Shown here piece by piece: positions 12,152-25,124 of a stretch of 64,000 bases of DNA. Under the pieces are notes generated by a model. That model was not told the DNA's origin. It did no database searches and saw only the letters and a list, made by a program, of their open reading frames with translations. The translations under genes and the position numbers were made by a program. Location: positions 186,001 through 250,000 of the forward strand of contig JACATO010000598.1 of the NCBI GenBank assembly GCA_018389105.1, written 5' to 3'. Positions within the stretch are counted from its first letter, which is position 1; each line of letters starts with the position of its first letter. This DNA is from Nautilus pompilius. Its lineage: Eukaryota > Mollusca > Cephalopoda > Nautilida > Nautilidae.

Positions 12152-13486
12152 CTGTAAATACAAACAAACAGAAGCTACTCACCATAGGGAATATATAACA
12201 AAGTATTAAAAAAAAGTACAAATCGCTAAATATAAAAATCAGTTACTACTTTTTTTGAGCAAACATTACAATTAAAACAAGAACAATATTGCACGACAAC
12301 TTTAATATTTTCAATATCAAATTATTTCAACTGAATTTCATCCTCCTCCAGAATGAAGTAACAAATGGTGTCCATGCTCACCTTTAAGCAGCTTGACCAT
12401 CTCCAATAAACTAACCACCATTTCTGAGAGTCAGTACCTATTGTCCAGCTTCCCCCCTAACCAAAACAGCAACTATTAGAGTTCCTCAAGGTCAACCCTG
12501 ACCACCTAAACCAGAATATTCTAACTGTTCAATTCAATGACAGACAAGATCAAACAAAACTGCCAGACAGAGAGAAACCATGCAGATCGGCACAATGCTG
12601 TAACAAAACATCAACTCAATCCCTTCCTATGCTCAAGCAGATTAAGACAAGAAAGGGTAGAAACTATGCCTAACGTTAACACATTTATAAATTTCTTTTC
12701 AATTTATTGACATTTGACAGTGAAAGTAGAATATCAAAAACAAAATCTTAACAAAGGCAATGCTTTTACTAGGTGAGTAATTCCATTATAAAATATTGAA
12801 ATGGGTAAATATTCATAGAAGTGCAGCCTTAGAAGTTTGAAACAATTTGTATTTCTGGCTGATCCAATTTCTTTTCAAATCAATCAAATTAATTAATATT
12901 ACTCATTCTTCTTAAAAATAGCTTATTGAAGAAAAAAAAAATTAAAACTTACTAACCTTCCTGTCAACTGAAACAAAGATAGAGTAGGGTTTACTTTGGG
13001 GGTAAGGATGCATACTGACAAGTTTTAAACTCATTCACCTTGTTATTAACAACAATGATGGTTTATTCTGTTCTTATCTCTATTACTAGAGAAACAGGAT
13101 ATCTCCTAATATAAAGCCGGTTCAGATTATTTATTATGCTCCATAGCAAGACATGGAAATACCTGGTAAAAAGAAAAACAAAAGCTAATCTAGTGAGTTA
13201 CCTTGGCTTACAAACACAAGGCAAAAGACAAAAAAATTTGTAAAAATTAATTTAAAATAAATAAAAGAAATTAGTCTTGTCAAAGTGTGTCACAGGTTTA
13301 TTTCTTTTTATTATTTCATTAGTGTTAATTAAATATAAATTTTGGTAAAATATATTTCAAAGACTGCAAGCACAAATAAAACATTCAAATGGAACACATC
13401 ATATGGTTATTAATTACAGAATCAATCACTAAAAGCCAAATGGAATACACTATTTTTATAGAACAATAAGGATCTCTACAACCAAC
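12152..13486 (-). other. intron of the SLC35C2-like gene (1.3 kb)
   Basis: The donor is CAG|GTTGGT (13486 downwards), which is weak after the GT, and the acceptor is tttacag. A somewhat GC-richer patch at 12340-12680 contains a VPQG-like translation on the plus strand, but stops and lack of other reverse-transcriptase motifs make a LINE call unsafe. Nothing else was recognised. Confidence 0.6.
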
Positions 13487-13637
13487 CTGTTGGTGCTACA
13501 TGCTTCACATAGTCGCTCCATGGCAACTCTATCCGGGTATCACCAGTCTTCAACTCCAGAAGTGCCCTAGCTGTCCAAGACAAGATGAATTTTACAACCA
13601 GATGTACCATTGTAATTGACAGTGGAAGACCAAAATG
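13487..13637 (-). CDS. SLC35C2: SLC35C2-like transporter, exon 2 of those seen
   Basis: This 151-base exon encodes 50 residues starting HFGLPLSITMVHLVVKFILS and ending LPWSDYVKHVAPT, plus one base. It aligns without gaps with the vertebrate block HFPLFMTMLHL...SWADYLRRVAPT and covers a membrane span and the following loop. The acceptor is ttatttag|C and the donor ACAG|GTTGGT. Entry phase 0 fits the previous exon's ACA|GTAAGT, and the trailing G plus GT of the next exon restores Gly. Confidence 0.88.
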
Positions 13638-15539
13638 CTAAATAAAGATACAAAATTTTATTATTCAAACATGCACCTCAACAAGTTAAGCACCAAGGAA
13701 TTTTCCTTGAGCAAATATTAGTAGAACCACTGTAAAATCTCAAATACATTTAAACTAAAATGTGACCTAATGCAACCTGCGCTTGCATGGATTTTCGACC
13801 GCAATGTTAAATGTATATCTGCAGTATTTTCAGCCATGCAAAGCCTGGTTCAGATCAAAGATTCAATCTGATTTGATCCCACAGATTCTCATATTCAGAT
13901 CTATTCTTGTAGCAGATCAAGCAAAGAACTCAACCAGACTGTTATAGAGACAATGCTCTACTGCAGCTGCAATGAGGTCTGGCATTGTCATCCATGAATA
14001 TTGTTTTAGTAACAAGTTGGAGATTACCAAAATGAGTAACAAAGGCAATCAAAAGAATGCTTTTCCAGTACCTGTTGGCATTTAATGTTGAAAGTAGAGT
14101 ATACAAAATCATAAATCCACCACCAGAAGCAGCAGGCCCAAGGTTTCTTTGACTGTAAGGTTTACCATGTTACAAAACTTATTCTACTGACTGTAAAAAA
14201 ACCTACTACTTTCATTGGATCAAAGTACCCTACTCCATATCTCCTCAAATTCTACCAAAAACATTGATTTGCACAATTAAATTTAGTTTGCTTACGTTGA
14301 TCTGATAACACCAAGTGTTTCATAGCTGATGGGTGTAGCAACCAAACTCATTCAGTCTCCTGGACACCACCTTTTGAAAACCAAAAACTTCCTAGGTTGA
14401 TGACATTAGTGATGGGATTATGAAGTATTTCATGAATAACTACTACATCTTCTCTAGTATTAGTTTTATCGTGATCTAACAGTGCTAAAAATGCAAAGAG
14501 TTTAGAATAAGATGACTAATGGTGAATGCCAAGTTGCTTCCAAATATATCTTCAAAAGTTTAGCACTGTTCAGTAAATTATCTGCCATGTCTGAGCTTGT
14601 GAGATGTCCATATGACATACTTGTACAAAGGCTGTTCTAGACATGCAAACCTTAGATTTATACTGGTTAGCATATTTAAATTGTGACATCTCACTTTTGT
14701 AAAATCACTACCATGAGCATGCATGATCAAAATGTGCCAAACATCCACATGCAAGTACAAGCAACACAAAGTTTATAGGATTTCTGTTAACTATGAAAAT
14801 ACTTTGCTGCAACTCTACTTTTGGCTAATGGAGAAAATTTGGTTATGCTTAACTTGTCAAGGTGTGTGCATGTATACTAATAAAGGATTATCAACCATAG
14901 GTGGAAATTTAAAATGGAAACAACTTACAAAGATGCATGCCTTTAAAAATATTAACAAATTTAGCAAGTTATTCAGGTTGTTATAATATAATTGAAGCAA
15001 AATAAGAGCAAGCTTTTTAAGTTAATTAAACAGGCACATTATGTCAGCTTATGCATAAAACATTTTGTTACAGCACAATGTTCTTTTCTGACTGAAAAAC
15101 ATTGGGAAACTATATTTTTCTTCAAATGCACTCAACAATTCATCCCATATTTGTTAAAAACTGCTCTCATCTCTCTTTAACCGTCCAAAACATACAATCA
15201 GGTTTCAGAAAGCTTCAACAACATACAAGATATCCAACCCTATACAAGCAAATCCATTTCAGATAATATAACTTGTCATTTAAGTTTTTACCAAAAAAAG
15301 CTAAATAACCACACAATTACAAGAGGAAATAAGTTTTCTCCCAACCTTTAAATTTGCGATCAAAATGTTCCCAAGGTTTAGTGTGGCAATACCAAGAGCG
15401 GAAATTTGATACATATCTCAATACATCCCTACTGCTGCAACACCTAAAGCAGGATTGCATCACTATTTCATGCCTACCATGTTATAACCAAAACAGCATC
15501 CAGACCAGCAATGATTGGCACGTATCAGCAGAAAGAAAG

Positions 15540-16290
15540 CATATTTTGTTTGGTAGTATAGCACTATCCCATGCAACATTTGAATGGTTCTTTCGATTTA
15601 GAGATGGTAGGACATTTGTTGAAGATGATCCATGGTCTTGACAACCAAAAACTTCATACTACAATAATTCAATCAATCTTGTTCATGACTTGATTCGTGC
15701 AAACAAGCAAATGACTATATCAAACAGTTGCTAAAGTAGTTATCATTTCCTGTGGAATGTGTCAGATTTAAGAATGTCACGTGTCTCTATCAAGTTTGTT
15801 TTGTGCATTCTTGCTGATGAGTAGAAAGGGCATACCAGAATCTTAAACAACAAGCAGCAAATGATGCAAAATTTCTATCAGATCATCATAATAGCTGATG
15901 GAATTAAGGTCTGATCAGGAAACCAAGCACTGATCCTCCTAGTGGAAGACAAATGTCACCAAAATCCAAAGAAAACAAGACAGGTGAGATCAAAAGTGAA
16001 CCTGATGCTGAAAGCAGTCTTTGACCATGAAGGGTTAATGTAAAAGGAATTTGCCCAAAAGTCAGAACCAGACGTTCCACACGATTGTTTTGCAATGCCA
16101 ACAAAAAAGTTCACAGAAGACAACCAAAGAAGTTGAAATCAAAAACATTTATCTCCATTCAAACAGTGCACCAATTCTCCATGCATCAGTTTTGGACAAA
16201 ATACTGCATTCCAGTTATTGTACATCATCTATACTTACCAAATTTGGCACCAAAATTAAGTATGCCTAAAAGGGAAATATGACCATTTTT
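15540..16290 (+). pseudogene. mariner transposase relic, heavily decayed
   Basis: The translation around 15577-15640 reads FEWFFRFRDGRTFVEDDPWS, a clear match to the mariner block F.RF..GR.S.EDDPRSGRP. Downstream, across many stops, around 15990-16080 (VNLMLKAVFDHEGLM, then KEFAQKSEP) resembles the KVMLTVFFDHEGVVHHEF block that carries the second catalytic region. Around 16190-16255 a degraded stretch could correspond to the HHDNAPAH...PYSPDLAP part, but no catalytic Asp can be assigned. No TIRs were identified. This is an old copy, much more decayed than the two mariners at 35.5 and 54.4 kb. Confidence 0.5.
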
Positions 16291-18149
16291 CTATTATCAT
16301 TGCAAATACTTAAGCATCTTTACAACAGATTCCAAAAGAATACAATTTCCAGAAATTGCAGAACCCCTGGAATAAGAACATGTGCATGAATAGCAGATAC
16401 CTTGGTATTAATTACAATTGTAAATTCAGTCTGGAAACATTTTGATCACACTTTGTAATATTTCATGTTGTGCACTTCATTAAATCTATACAAACTTTGA
16501 GACTGTAGCCATTCAAGTACTCACAACTGAAAGAATTGAAATGCCACTAAAGATATCAGTGGACTGACTCTCTTGCTAATCCATCATGGCAATGTTTCTT
16601 AAATGAAATGGATCAGCTGAATGTAGAATATACAAATGATTATCTATAAAGATAAAATTTCAAAACAAGCTTTTCTCGAAAGACAAGACAAAACCTAAAT
16701 AAACCAGAATACTGGAACTGCATCAATAAGATTATCCTCACTGGAGTTCAGAAAACAAGTCTACTTTTGGAGATTGAATTCCAATTGTTCCTGTCTATGG
16801 GCACAATCATTTTAATTTAGAGAGGTATTTCAAAAATGTGTGAAAAAAAAATATATGGTTATTTCAATAAGTTAAGTTATGTTATACCTTCAATCTGATT
16901 ATTTCTATAGCATATGCCACACTTTATAATGGTAACGATTTATTAACCTTCAACTAATTATACAAAAATGGTTTCATAATACAACAAAATATAGTCATTC
17001 TTAAATACTTCTATTGAAATGAAGAATCAATGCTTAAATTTTAAAAGTTACCTTACATTCTGACTTGTATAAAACTACAGGTTGATTTTCAAAACTTTGA
17101 TACAAAAGATAACATGACAGAAAGAAATGATTTAAATGATATTTTGCCTGAAGTTTCTTCTTCGTAAACCAGTCCTGTCTTCTAAGTCTTGAGAAGTTCA
17201 GAGAAGAGGAAAGTGTGGGGCATCAGCCTTGGTGACTAAAGACACTTATTTGTGTTTAGACGAGAGAGAGAGAAACTAATGTGCCCAGAAAAAAAGCCAT
17301 GCAAATGAACTGGTACGAGAGAGAGAGAGGAAATCATGCTGTGGAAGGCCACCCAACCTCGGCTCTCATCTGCTGCCCAACCAAAACGCAAATTTGCTAA
17401 CATGGCTAATATAATAGTTATAATTAATCATCTAATCAGTACAATGACTAAATGCACCATTATAGGCTAGGAATAATTAGGACTCTAGAAACAAAATTTA
17501 GCTCCATTATCATTTATTTTTTACGATATTTAACACGTACACTGGTTAAAAAAAAATGCATTAGAACTTGACATCACATACACCACTTGTGAAGAAACAA
17601 AATCAGAAGTTATAAAAAACAATATTACCAAGTGCATAAATTTTATTACATATTAATGAAAGAACATGATCTATACAGGCGTACTATATATAAAGTAGAG
17701 AGTCAACCGATGAGCAGTGTAGCAGAGTCACTATTGGGTGTGGATACCTCAAGATTTTATGCAAGGCAAATTGTTTGTGTATGTCTGAAATGAGTTGGCT
17801 AACCACATGGTATTGCTCATCACTACTAGAAAATTCTGCAGATTTCTAGGAATTCCTTTATAACTCTTCCATGTATAGAAATAGCCATCCATGCTATATT
17901 AGAATCTTCAGTAAGTGTTGAAGTAGATTTTCATCAAAAAATAATAATTCTGAGATGCAAAAATATGCCTGGAAAGTATGTAAATCATGATAGACAGCAG
18001 ATTACTACAGGTCATAACAGGCCTAAAATGTTCAGAAATTAATGAAAAATCTTTGTCTTTCAGTAAGAACTGTAGGCAGGAATACTGGAATGATTAAGAA
18101 AACTGGACACTTCTAAGAGGTAGATTATTAATTATAATAATGTTACCAA

Positions 18150-18640
18150 GGGAAGAGCAGATTAGGCAAGGCTTGAAGAGAAGGAATTTAAGTGGTATGT
18201 TAGTTTGGGAATTTGAATGAAGCATTGCCAAGATATTGGATAGATATTAGATAAGAATAGGCTTCATTAAAATCACACATCAGCTAAAAAATGTAAGACT
18301 TTCTGCCATACAATGGCAAGAGAAACGTCAATTTTGAAAGAAATACGAAAATGGGCAAATATAAGACTAGAGCAAGGTGTTGTTTGCAGATGAAAGTGCA
18401 CTTAATCTTTTTTTGGTAATCATGGTGCTTTGCAAGTCAGAAAAAAAATAAGGAAAAATTTTGATCGAACTGTATCTTATCAATTCAAGAAGTGTTAACA
18501 TCTGAGCCCATTTGTCTACTAATAATCAAGGTAATTTGTTAATTCTACCAAAAGAAACATCAATGAATACAAATTGGTATTTGAATCATTTAAAAACAGA
18601 TTTTGTAAAATCTAAGAAACTCCAACCTGATAAAAAAATC
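18150..18640 (+). pseudogene. Tc1-like transposase relic
   Basis: The region 18384-18420 translates to LFADESALNLF, matching the Tc1 block around the first catalytic Asp (V.F.DES.F.LF). About 18520-18600 gives NQGNLLNSTKRNINEY, like the later Tc1 stretch (...G.L.NS..Y...L). Upstream, about 18295-18360 (ARETSILKEIRKWANI-type reading) loosely fits the region just before. Stops occur every few dozen codons and the third catalytic motif (DWP..SPDLNP) was not found. No TIRs were seen. Confidence 0.45.
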
Positions 18641-21600
18641 ATTTGAAGAATAGAGAAATAATTGGAAAAGTCATCAAAAATATATTTTAAAAATTTCATC
18701 ATGCAAGACAATTATTAAAACAATGTCATTAAAAACAAAGATTACTGGTCAAAATATTAACAAAAAAACAAGATTTGTTTTAGCTCATTTCTGCTGTCAT
18801 AATTTCAGATTTTTTTCTTTCTTTCTTTGTTAATAAATACTTGATAAAAACAAAATATCTACCTTCCTAAGCCTTCATGTAAAAAAAAGGGGGGTATAAA
18901 ACATTGAAAACTAATAAGTTGGCTAAGCTGACTAGGGCCAAGCCCAAATTGTATAGGTTTTGTGGAAGGTATTGCTGAGCCTTCTCTCTCTCTACCGAAG
19001 ATGTTGCAGAGATGGTAAATTGATGATAGATCTAGGAAGGCCAGTCCCTTGTAGTGATTTTGTTAATCCTAAGGAATACAGTGAGTCCTTGAGAAGGTTG
19101 CCACATTAAATTTAATGAAATATAGACAAAGTATTGTACTAGTTTGTACTTCAAAGTCATATTTCCTGGTAAATGTAGGTTTTTGAGACAAGAGTATCAA
19201 ATCACCACAAGCTATTTAGAGTCAGAATAATGCTGTAGAGGGATTTCTTTTTTATTACAATACAGTAATAAATACTAACAACAAGTTGCTTTAAGATGTT
19301 GATTTGAATTTGTACTAATTGTTACTCTTAGCAATTTGAACTTTGCTTTCCAACACAAAAGTCAGAATTAAATTTTTGTTCACAAAACTCAGCATATACA
19401 AGTTCCACTTTCATTTAATTTCTCATCTGACCAAATATTTTCCATGATAAAAAAAGTCTTTTTCATCGCTAACTGAGAGGCACAAGATTCACTCCTTTAG
19501 AAAAAATCTGAGTTGTTAGCCTTTAAGGAATTTAAGCCACTTCATGTCCACTCTAAAGACAGTGTGTGTAAAGATGTGAGTTGGAAGAGAAATTGCTGTC
19601 TGAATCTGTCCACTACTTACATAAGCTAAGATGCCAAATTCACCAATCTACTGTAAGAGTGTGGCCTATTGCTTCCAACTTACTGAAAAGAGCAGTTTTA
19701 GTTGCTGTTAAGTTTTATTAATTCAAGAAATCTTAAAAAGCTGAAAGTACAGACAAAACTGTTCATATTAAGAACAGTTTGCAGTATGGGCATTGCATCT
19801 GAAATATGTTTTATCGATATTAATTATGTTATAAGCGGCAATCCAACCTGGCATTGCTGCCCTAAAATAACACACACAGTTGCCATTTGTTTAAGAGATA
19901 CTTCTAATCTCTCACTCTTATCCAGTTGAACAATAGATAGGAGTCATTTTGGGCCTTAACATATTATGGCTGTCAGAGATATCCAAATTGAATACACACA
20001 TCGGAGAATATTATTTGCTGCCGTTAGAATGTTGCACAGGCTGATCAAGTCAGTTTCTGATGAGTTGGCTGCTGAATTACTGCTAACAAACGGTGTTTCA
20101 TCATGAACATCTGCACAATGGGCACAACCTTTGATGGAGCTGTTTTTGAGGTTACTTAATCTGGAGATAGCATGTAGACTGACTAAGAAGCATAAATATG
20201 TAGCAACTTTAATCTGCGTGGCACCATTTTGCAATTCATTTACTGCAAAAAATCTGTGTATTACCAATATGAATTTGACCATAAAGCTGATGTTGGCTGC
20301 ATGGAAACCATAGTTTCACATCAATAAATAAAAATTCATTTTGAAATTCATGTATTTTTTGTCATTTTTTTTTAACACCATAAGATTTTTAAACTGCAGG
20401 TGGGGTCATGACACATGCAATTGTACGCTATCAGTGCATGCAATTCATGAATTTCCTACTTGAATTTTTAGACCTATTAGTCAACAGCACTCAATGGTAA
20501 TGAGTGAACTCCATTAAACTTAGATTTCAGTGCCCACAATAAGATTTTTAGGTTCAGGTATTTAAAAACAAAAGAATAAAAAAAAATCACTTAGCCTAAT
20601 TTTAAAAAGAAAATAACCCAGAATCAAAATTTTTTTTTTTTAAACTTTAACAGTTTCTTATAATTGTATCTGAGAAATAAAACAATTATATACATTTTAA
20701 AAACAAATGTATATACACAATTAATTCAATATTAAACTTTGGTATACTAAATAGGTTGCTGGAAGTAGTCATTGGCAGCATCATGTGAATGAAGGCTTCA
20801 CGTTGGCTAGTGAAACTTGCACAATGAATCAAAGTTTTACCAATTCACATTCTCTGGACAAGAATCTTGAAAAAAGGGGTTAGCAAGACTTTTGATCCAG
20901 CTTGTTGACAGCCAACAAAAACAGGTGTTCTTGGAGCAGTGGTGTAGGTGGACATTTCATATAGGGTAAAAGAGACCTTGCATTGATAGAAGTTTAAATT
21001 TGGCAGTAACATATTCATCCTGCATGTATTTAATCAAAAGATCCTTGCCCGTAACCACCATATCCTGTGGGAAGATGGAACATGCCATGCATCCAGAACC
21101 ACTACAGCTTTGAAAACAAAGAATGGATTGCAGTTACTTGTCTGAGGCTCACAGAGTACCTTTTGAAGTACTGTAACAGACAGCTATGGGCCAAACAACC
21201 AAGGCCAACCTCACAACAGCAAATGAAGAAATACCTGCAAAACTTTATGGTAAAACATGCACCTGATCACTAGTGATAGATTCAGTCCCTAGATATTTAC
21301 TGGCTTGACATCGAGCAAACAGATGCTACCATCAAATACTGAAAAATAACTTTTGAAATAGTATGGTAGATACTTTACAGAAAGATTTGTACTAGCATTA
21401 TTATTTTGTTACATGACCCAAAAAGGCATATAACTGGTATATTCAAACTGCATCTGTGTGTATATATGCTATATTATTATAAAACACAGATGGCAGTATG
21501 GAAGTCAGCAAAGTTCAAAAGTCACATTACATAGATCAGCAGCTCCATAAGAGAAATTACTTTATTTCCATTAATACAAATATTAAAATTTAGAGGAAAG

Positions 21601-22279
21601 AATTAGAGAGCTAGAATAAATAACTCATGCTCTGAATGGCTAATAATGAAATTAATATCATTTTCAAATAAATCAGCATGCAAATACTTTGTCTGAAAGT
21701 ATCCTTATACCCATGACAATCACACAACCCTGAATAACTTAGCTTTGCACAAATAAGTAAACATTTAAATATTGCAGTACTCAAAAATCAGATTTTTATT
21801 TTCTTTATTTGACAACTTGTTCATCCTTCCCAAACCAACTCATTCATAACAAATTATATTACTCAAAATTTGCTAAGGATCAAATTATCAGCAGCCCATG
21901 AATATTACATCTAATACCAGTACAAATAACTTTTGGTTTTTAATTCTAATCTCATTTTTGAAACTATCCACATCGTTACCAAATTTCCTCTAGTGCATCA
22001 AGATTTGAGATGCATAAATATATGAAGCCTTCATTTCACATAAATGTTAAAGTAATCTGACCTTCAAAATACAATACATGATAATGTTTCAACAAACTAT
22101 GTAACTGGTTTTGAGCTAATGGTATGGCAGTCAAGAAAACCAGTATCTGCAGACTACTAACCATGTACCACCAACGCAACAGAACTTGGCTATATATTAC
22201 AGAGTGGACTAAAACCCTGCACTTTTCAATGTTGTCCAGATATTGTATCAACTTTACAGATCGACATGCCAGGGTGTGA

Positions 22280-22640
22280 AAGCCGGAGAAGAGATTTCAA
22301 GAGCTGACATTTTTGAACATGAGTTACGGAGGTAGCTCATTGATTGGGGGGGGGGGGATTTGGGATGGCAAGACTAGCCTCCATATTTTCCAGAAGCATC
22401 ATGACAAGTTTAAAGTACTGAGGTCATACACTAATGCTAACAGGAATAATTCTCATGGATGATAATGCCTGTCCACATCATGCCAAGCTAGTCAATTCCA
22501 CCTCCAGATACTGTTTGTCTATACAGACTGGTCAGCTCTTTCTCCAGACTTTAATCCAAATGACACATATGTAACATGCTTCAGACTGCCGTTGCAAGAT
22601 GTCCAATGGTACCACAAATCTTGAGGAACTTGGTGATACC
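22280..22640 (+). pseudogene. Tc1-like transposase C-terminal fragment
   Basis: At 22452-22490 the plus strand encodes LMDDNACPHHAKLVN, a strong match to the Tc1 second catalytic motif (MDDNACPHRA.LV). The following reading (TGQLF...QTLIQMTH, 22525-22565) is a frame-shifted remnant of the DW...SPDLNPIEH motif. A run of 11 G at 22347-22357 sits upstream. The rest of the gene is missing, and the 3' side runs directly into the GC-rich island described next. Confidence 0.5.
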
Positions 22641-23165
22641 CGTGTAAATAAATAGTGTGATCCGGTCAAGATCAAAGTGGGTCTCTGGTGGAATTGTGTC
22701 CTTGCCTGCCATTTGGAGTTCCGACCGGCCCTGGTGGATGGGGGTGCTTCCGCTTTGAGTGGACCCACAGTCGGAAAGTCCTCTGCTTGAAAGAGTGGGG
22801 ACAAGGGACGCTTTTTTGCCCTGGGCCCACCGTCTAGCTTGGAAGGCTAGGCGTTCGCTCAGACCGTATCGCAGACTGAATGCATCAAGGCTTCCTCTGA
22901 GGGTTTTGGCTGGGGAACCGATCACTTGGTGGATTTTTTCTGCCTGGTTGTATTGCTCCCATTCCTACAGAATGTTAGGGCATTTCGGCTCCTTGAGACC
23001 AGACTTGGTATGTCTGGTCTCAACAAAGGCGGCACAAGGCCTCCATATACGGACATGGACCAACATCTGTCCCCAACAGATTTTTTCAAACTCCATTAGG
23101 CTCTGGCCTATTCACAGGAACTTTCATTCCACCAAGGTTTTGACCTCATAACCCACTCCCTTCTC
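22640..23165. repeat. GC-rich repeat island, unclassified
   Basis: About 0.5 kb of clearly higher GC than its surroundings ends in a CA run (about 23174-23189). It is open on the minus strand for 114 codons (22581-22925) and on the plus strand for 130 codons (22759-23151). That is expected when GC lowers stop frequency, and neither product resembles a known family. A perfect 10-bp stem (GAGACCAGAC / GTCTGGTCTC) occurs at about 22996-23022. The sharp compositional edges and CA tail suggest an inserted repeat such as a SINE or retroelement 3' end. Confidence 0.4.
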
Positions 23166-24912
23166 TTTGGAGATGCACACACACACACCCAAATTACACG
23201 CACCTACACTAAGCCCACACCACCAAAAAAAAAAAAAAAGATCAAAATTCAAAGATTCATGAAACATGAGATGTAAAGTTGTCATTTGGATTATGGGCTC
23301 ACTCACAAGCTGACTGACTGACTTTCTAAACAGAAATTGGTCACATTCTGCATTCTTAGTTATCGAGACAATCATTTTTTGATGCTTCATTGGCCAGTTG
23401 TGATGTCATTATTTAATATTTATGACAGCTGCCAGCACTAAATGTGTCCTTAAAGTATAGTTTATAAATATTCCAACTTTGTTCTTCATATTTTATCTAA
23501 CAACATTATAACATAGATTCTGAATCCCTTGATCCTTAGAAATTTTTAGTTATATATGTAGCAAAATAATGGTAACTAACATTACCAGGTCTAGCAGTAA
23601 AGTTAGTCACAGAAAGGTGAACAATAGCAGAGTATGAGTGAGATGACATGTAAAATTACTCATTATTTGCAGTTACCACACTCGGGTTTTAACACTAATA
23701 TCCTTAAGAGTCTTTTTAATTTTAAGTTATTAATGAAAGATAATTCCTTAAGAGAATAATAATTAAACAAACAGACATCTTGAATAATCAACGAGCAAGC
23801 ACAAGTGTATATATATATATATATAGATTTTTTGTTATTCAATAGTTGTATCATTAGGGATAACTTTGTAAAACTAGACACCTTTACAAAGGCCAGAAAA
23901 CCCATACGATAATGGTAAGAATGGACATTTCTATTGTGCTACTTGTGAGACATCAATGCTCTTAAAATTCAACTATTTTCTTTTGCAAGTAGTTTTTATT
24001 CATGATCAACTGATGCAACATTTGTAATATCAACAAGCAACTAGGGTTTGTGAAATTACAAGTAAATGTGCTATGAATGAAACATTCTGGATAACTTCTG
24101 AGTAATATACCTAAAAATATTCCAGATCTTGCAGCGAATTTTTTAATATTTGGTTTTTTGGTTTTTTTTTTTTTAAAAAAAAAAAGAAACTTATTGACAG
24201 ATAAATGTAGACATATAACGATTGTAAAAAGGTCAATCTGCATAAAGTCATCTCAGCTACTCAAACTATTTAATGTTTCAAGTTCACACTGTTAAGTTGG
24301 TAGATTTGTTATAAACTTAACTACTAACCAGAGATTTTTTTTTCAAGACAATAGTAAAAAAGAAAAGCATTGTTGACAATTTTATCTAACGAAAAAGGTT
24401 GTTTCTTTATATATATACACACACATATACGTAGAAATTTATCTTAGATTTATTCCTCAATTTTCAAGATAAAACTATACTAAATAGAGGAAAGAGTCCA
24501 TGCTGTTTAACAATCTCAGCAATGAGAATATTTCTATTTCTAAATTTACTTTTTTAAATATTTCCCTCTATTCATATTAAGAGATCAATAATTACTGTCA
24601 CGAAAGTTTTAAAATTATATTTAGCAATGTTTATGAACATCTTGTAGCAATGCCCACCTTGAAACCTAGCAACATTTGCATTATAATAATTCTGAGATTA
24701 ACTGTTTATGAACAAATGTGTTTATGAATCATAAATCTACCAAAAAAAAAAAAAAATGCCATTGAAGTAAAAAATAAAAAAAAAAACTTTAAAAATAATT
24801 TTACAACAAATTACTGGGTAGGTTCATTACGCTCAATCTGCCAGCGTATTTTTTCTCTCTCTTCTCAGTGTTTGTTCGAATACATATATTTTAAATTCAA
24901 CACACTACTTAC

Positions 24913-25124
24913 TGTTACATATTTTTTGTTGTAGAATGTAAGGCTGATTGAAAAGCTGAAATAAAATGAGATCAGGACAAAAGTTTTTAGTGCCATCAGG
25001 AGGAATCCGCAGGTGTACAAAGGCAGTTTCATTCTGGCTAAGTGCAACTTTACTGTATCTCCCCAAAACTTCAGCAAGACCTTGCCATGTTGCCTCCTCT
25101 TCTTTGGCATGCTCACACAGCAAT
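24913..25124 (-). CDS. SLC35C2: SLC35C2-like transporter, first coding exon
   Basis: The exon runs from 25124 (acceptor ...cacatttgtag with a good pyrimidine tract) to 24913 (donor ACA|GTAAGTAG). The frame that continues into exon 2 ends ALKTFVLISFYFSFSISLTF-YNKKYVT, the TM1 block corresponding to vertebrate [20 protein letters not shown]. Two upstream in-frame ATGs are possible. The one at 25032 (context AGA-ATG-A) gives an N-terminus the same length as human SLC35C2 and is preferred. The one at 25110 would add a basic MPKKRRQHGK stretch. With an acceptor upstream, at least one further 5' exon, probably noncoding, must lie to the right. A second frame across 24990-25124 is also open, but I regard it as fortuitous. 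Confidence 0.82.

Larger units (their letters stand above)
13638..24912 (-). other. large first coding intron of the SLC35C2-like gene
   Basis: This 11.3-kb intron runs from ACA|GTAAGT (24912 downwards) to ttatttag (13638). Recognisable contents are listed separately: a mariner relic (about 15.5-16.3 kb), a Tc1 relic (18.2-18.6 kb), a Tc1 DDE fragment (22.3-22.6 kb) and a GC-rich island (22.6-23.2 kb). Two GA-run patches (about 17263 and 17318) and a TA microsatellite (about 23808-23824) are also present. The remaining sequence (13.7-15.5, 16.4-18.1, 18.7-22.2 and 23.2-24.9 kb) shows no supported gene. Open frames at 14723-15180, 19702-20313 and 21067-21273 have no motif I recognise. Confidence 0.6.

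Noticed and set aside
12340..12680. Possible LINE reverse-transcriptase remnant (VPQG-like reading)
   Set aside because: Only four residues fit. The neighbouring motif expected after VPQGS and a catalytic FADD-type motif are absent.
19956..20282. 108-codon minus-strand open frame
   Set aside because: It has fairly normal amino-acid composition but no recognisable domain and no splice signals at sensible places.
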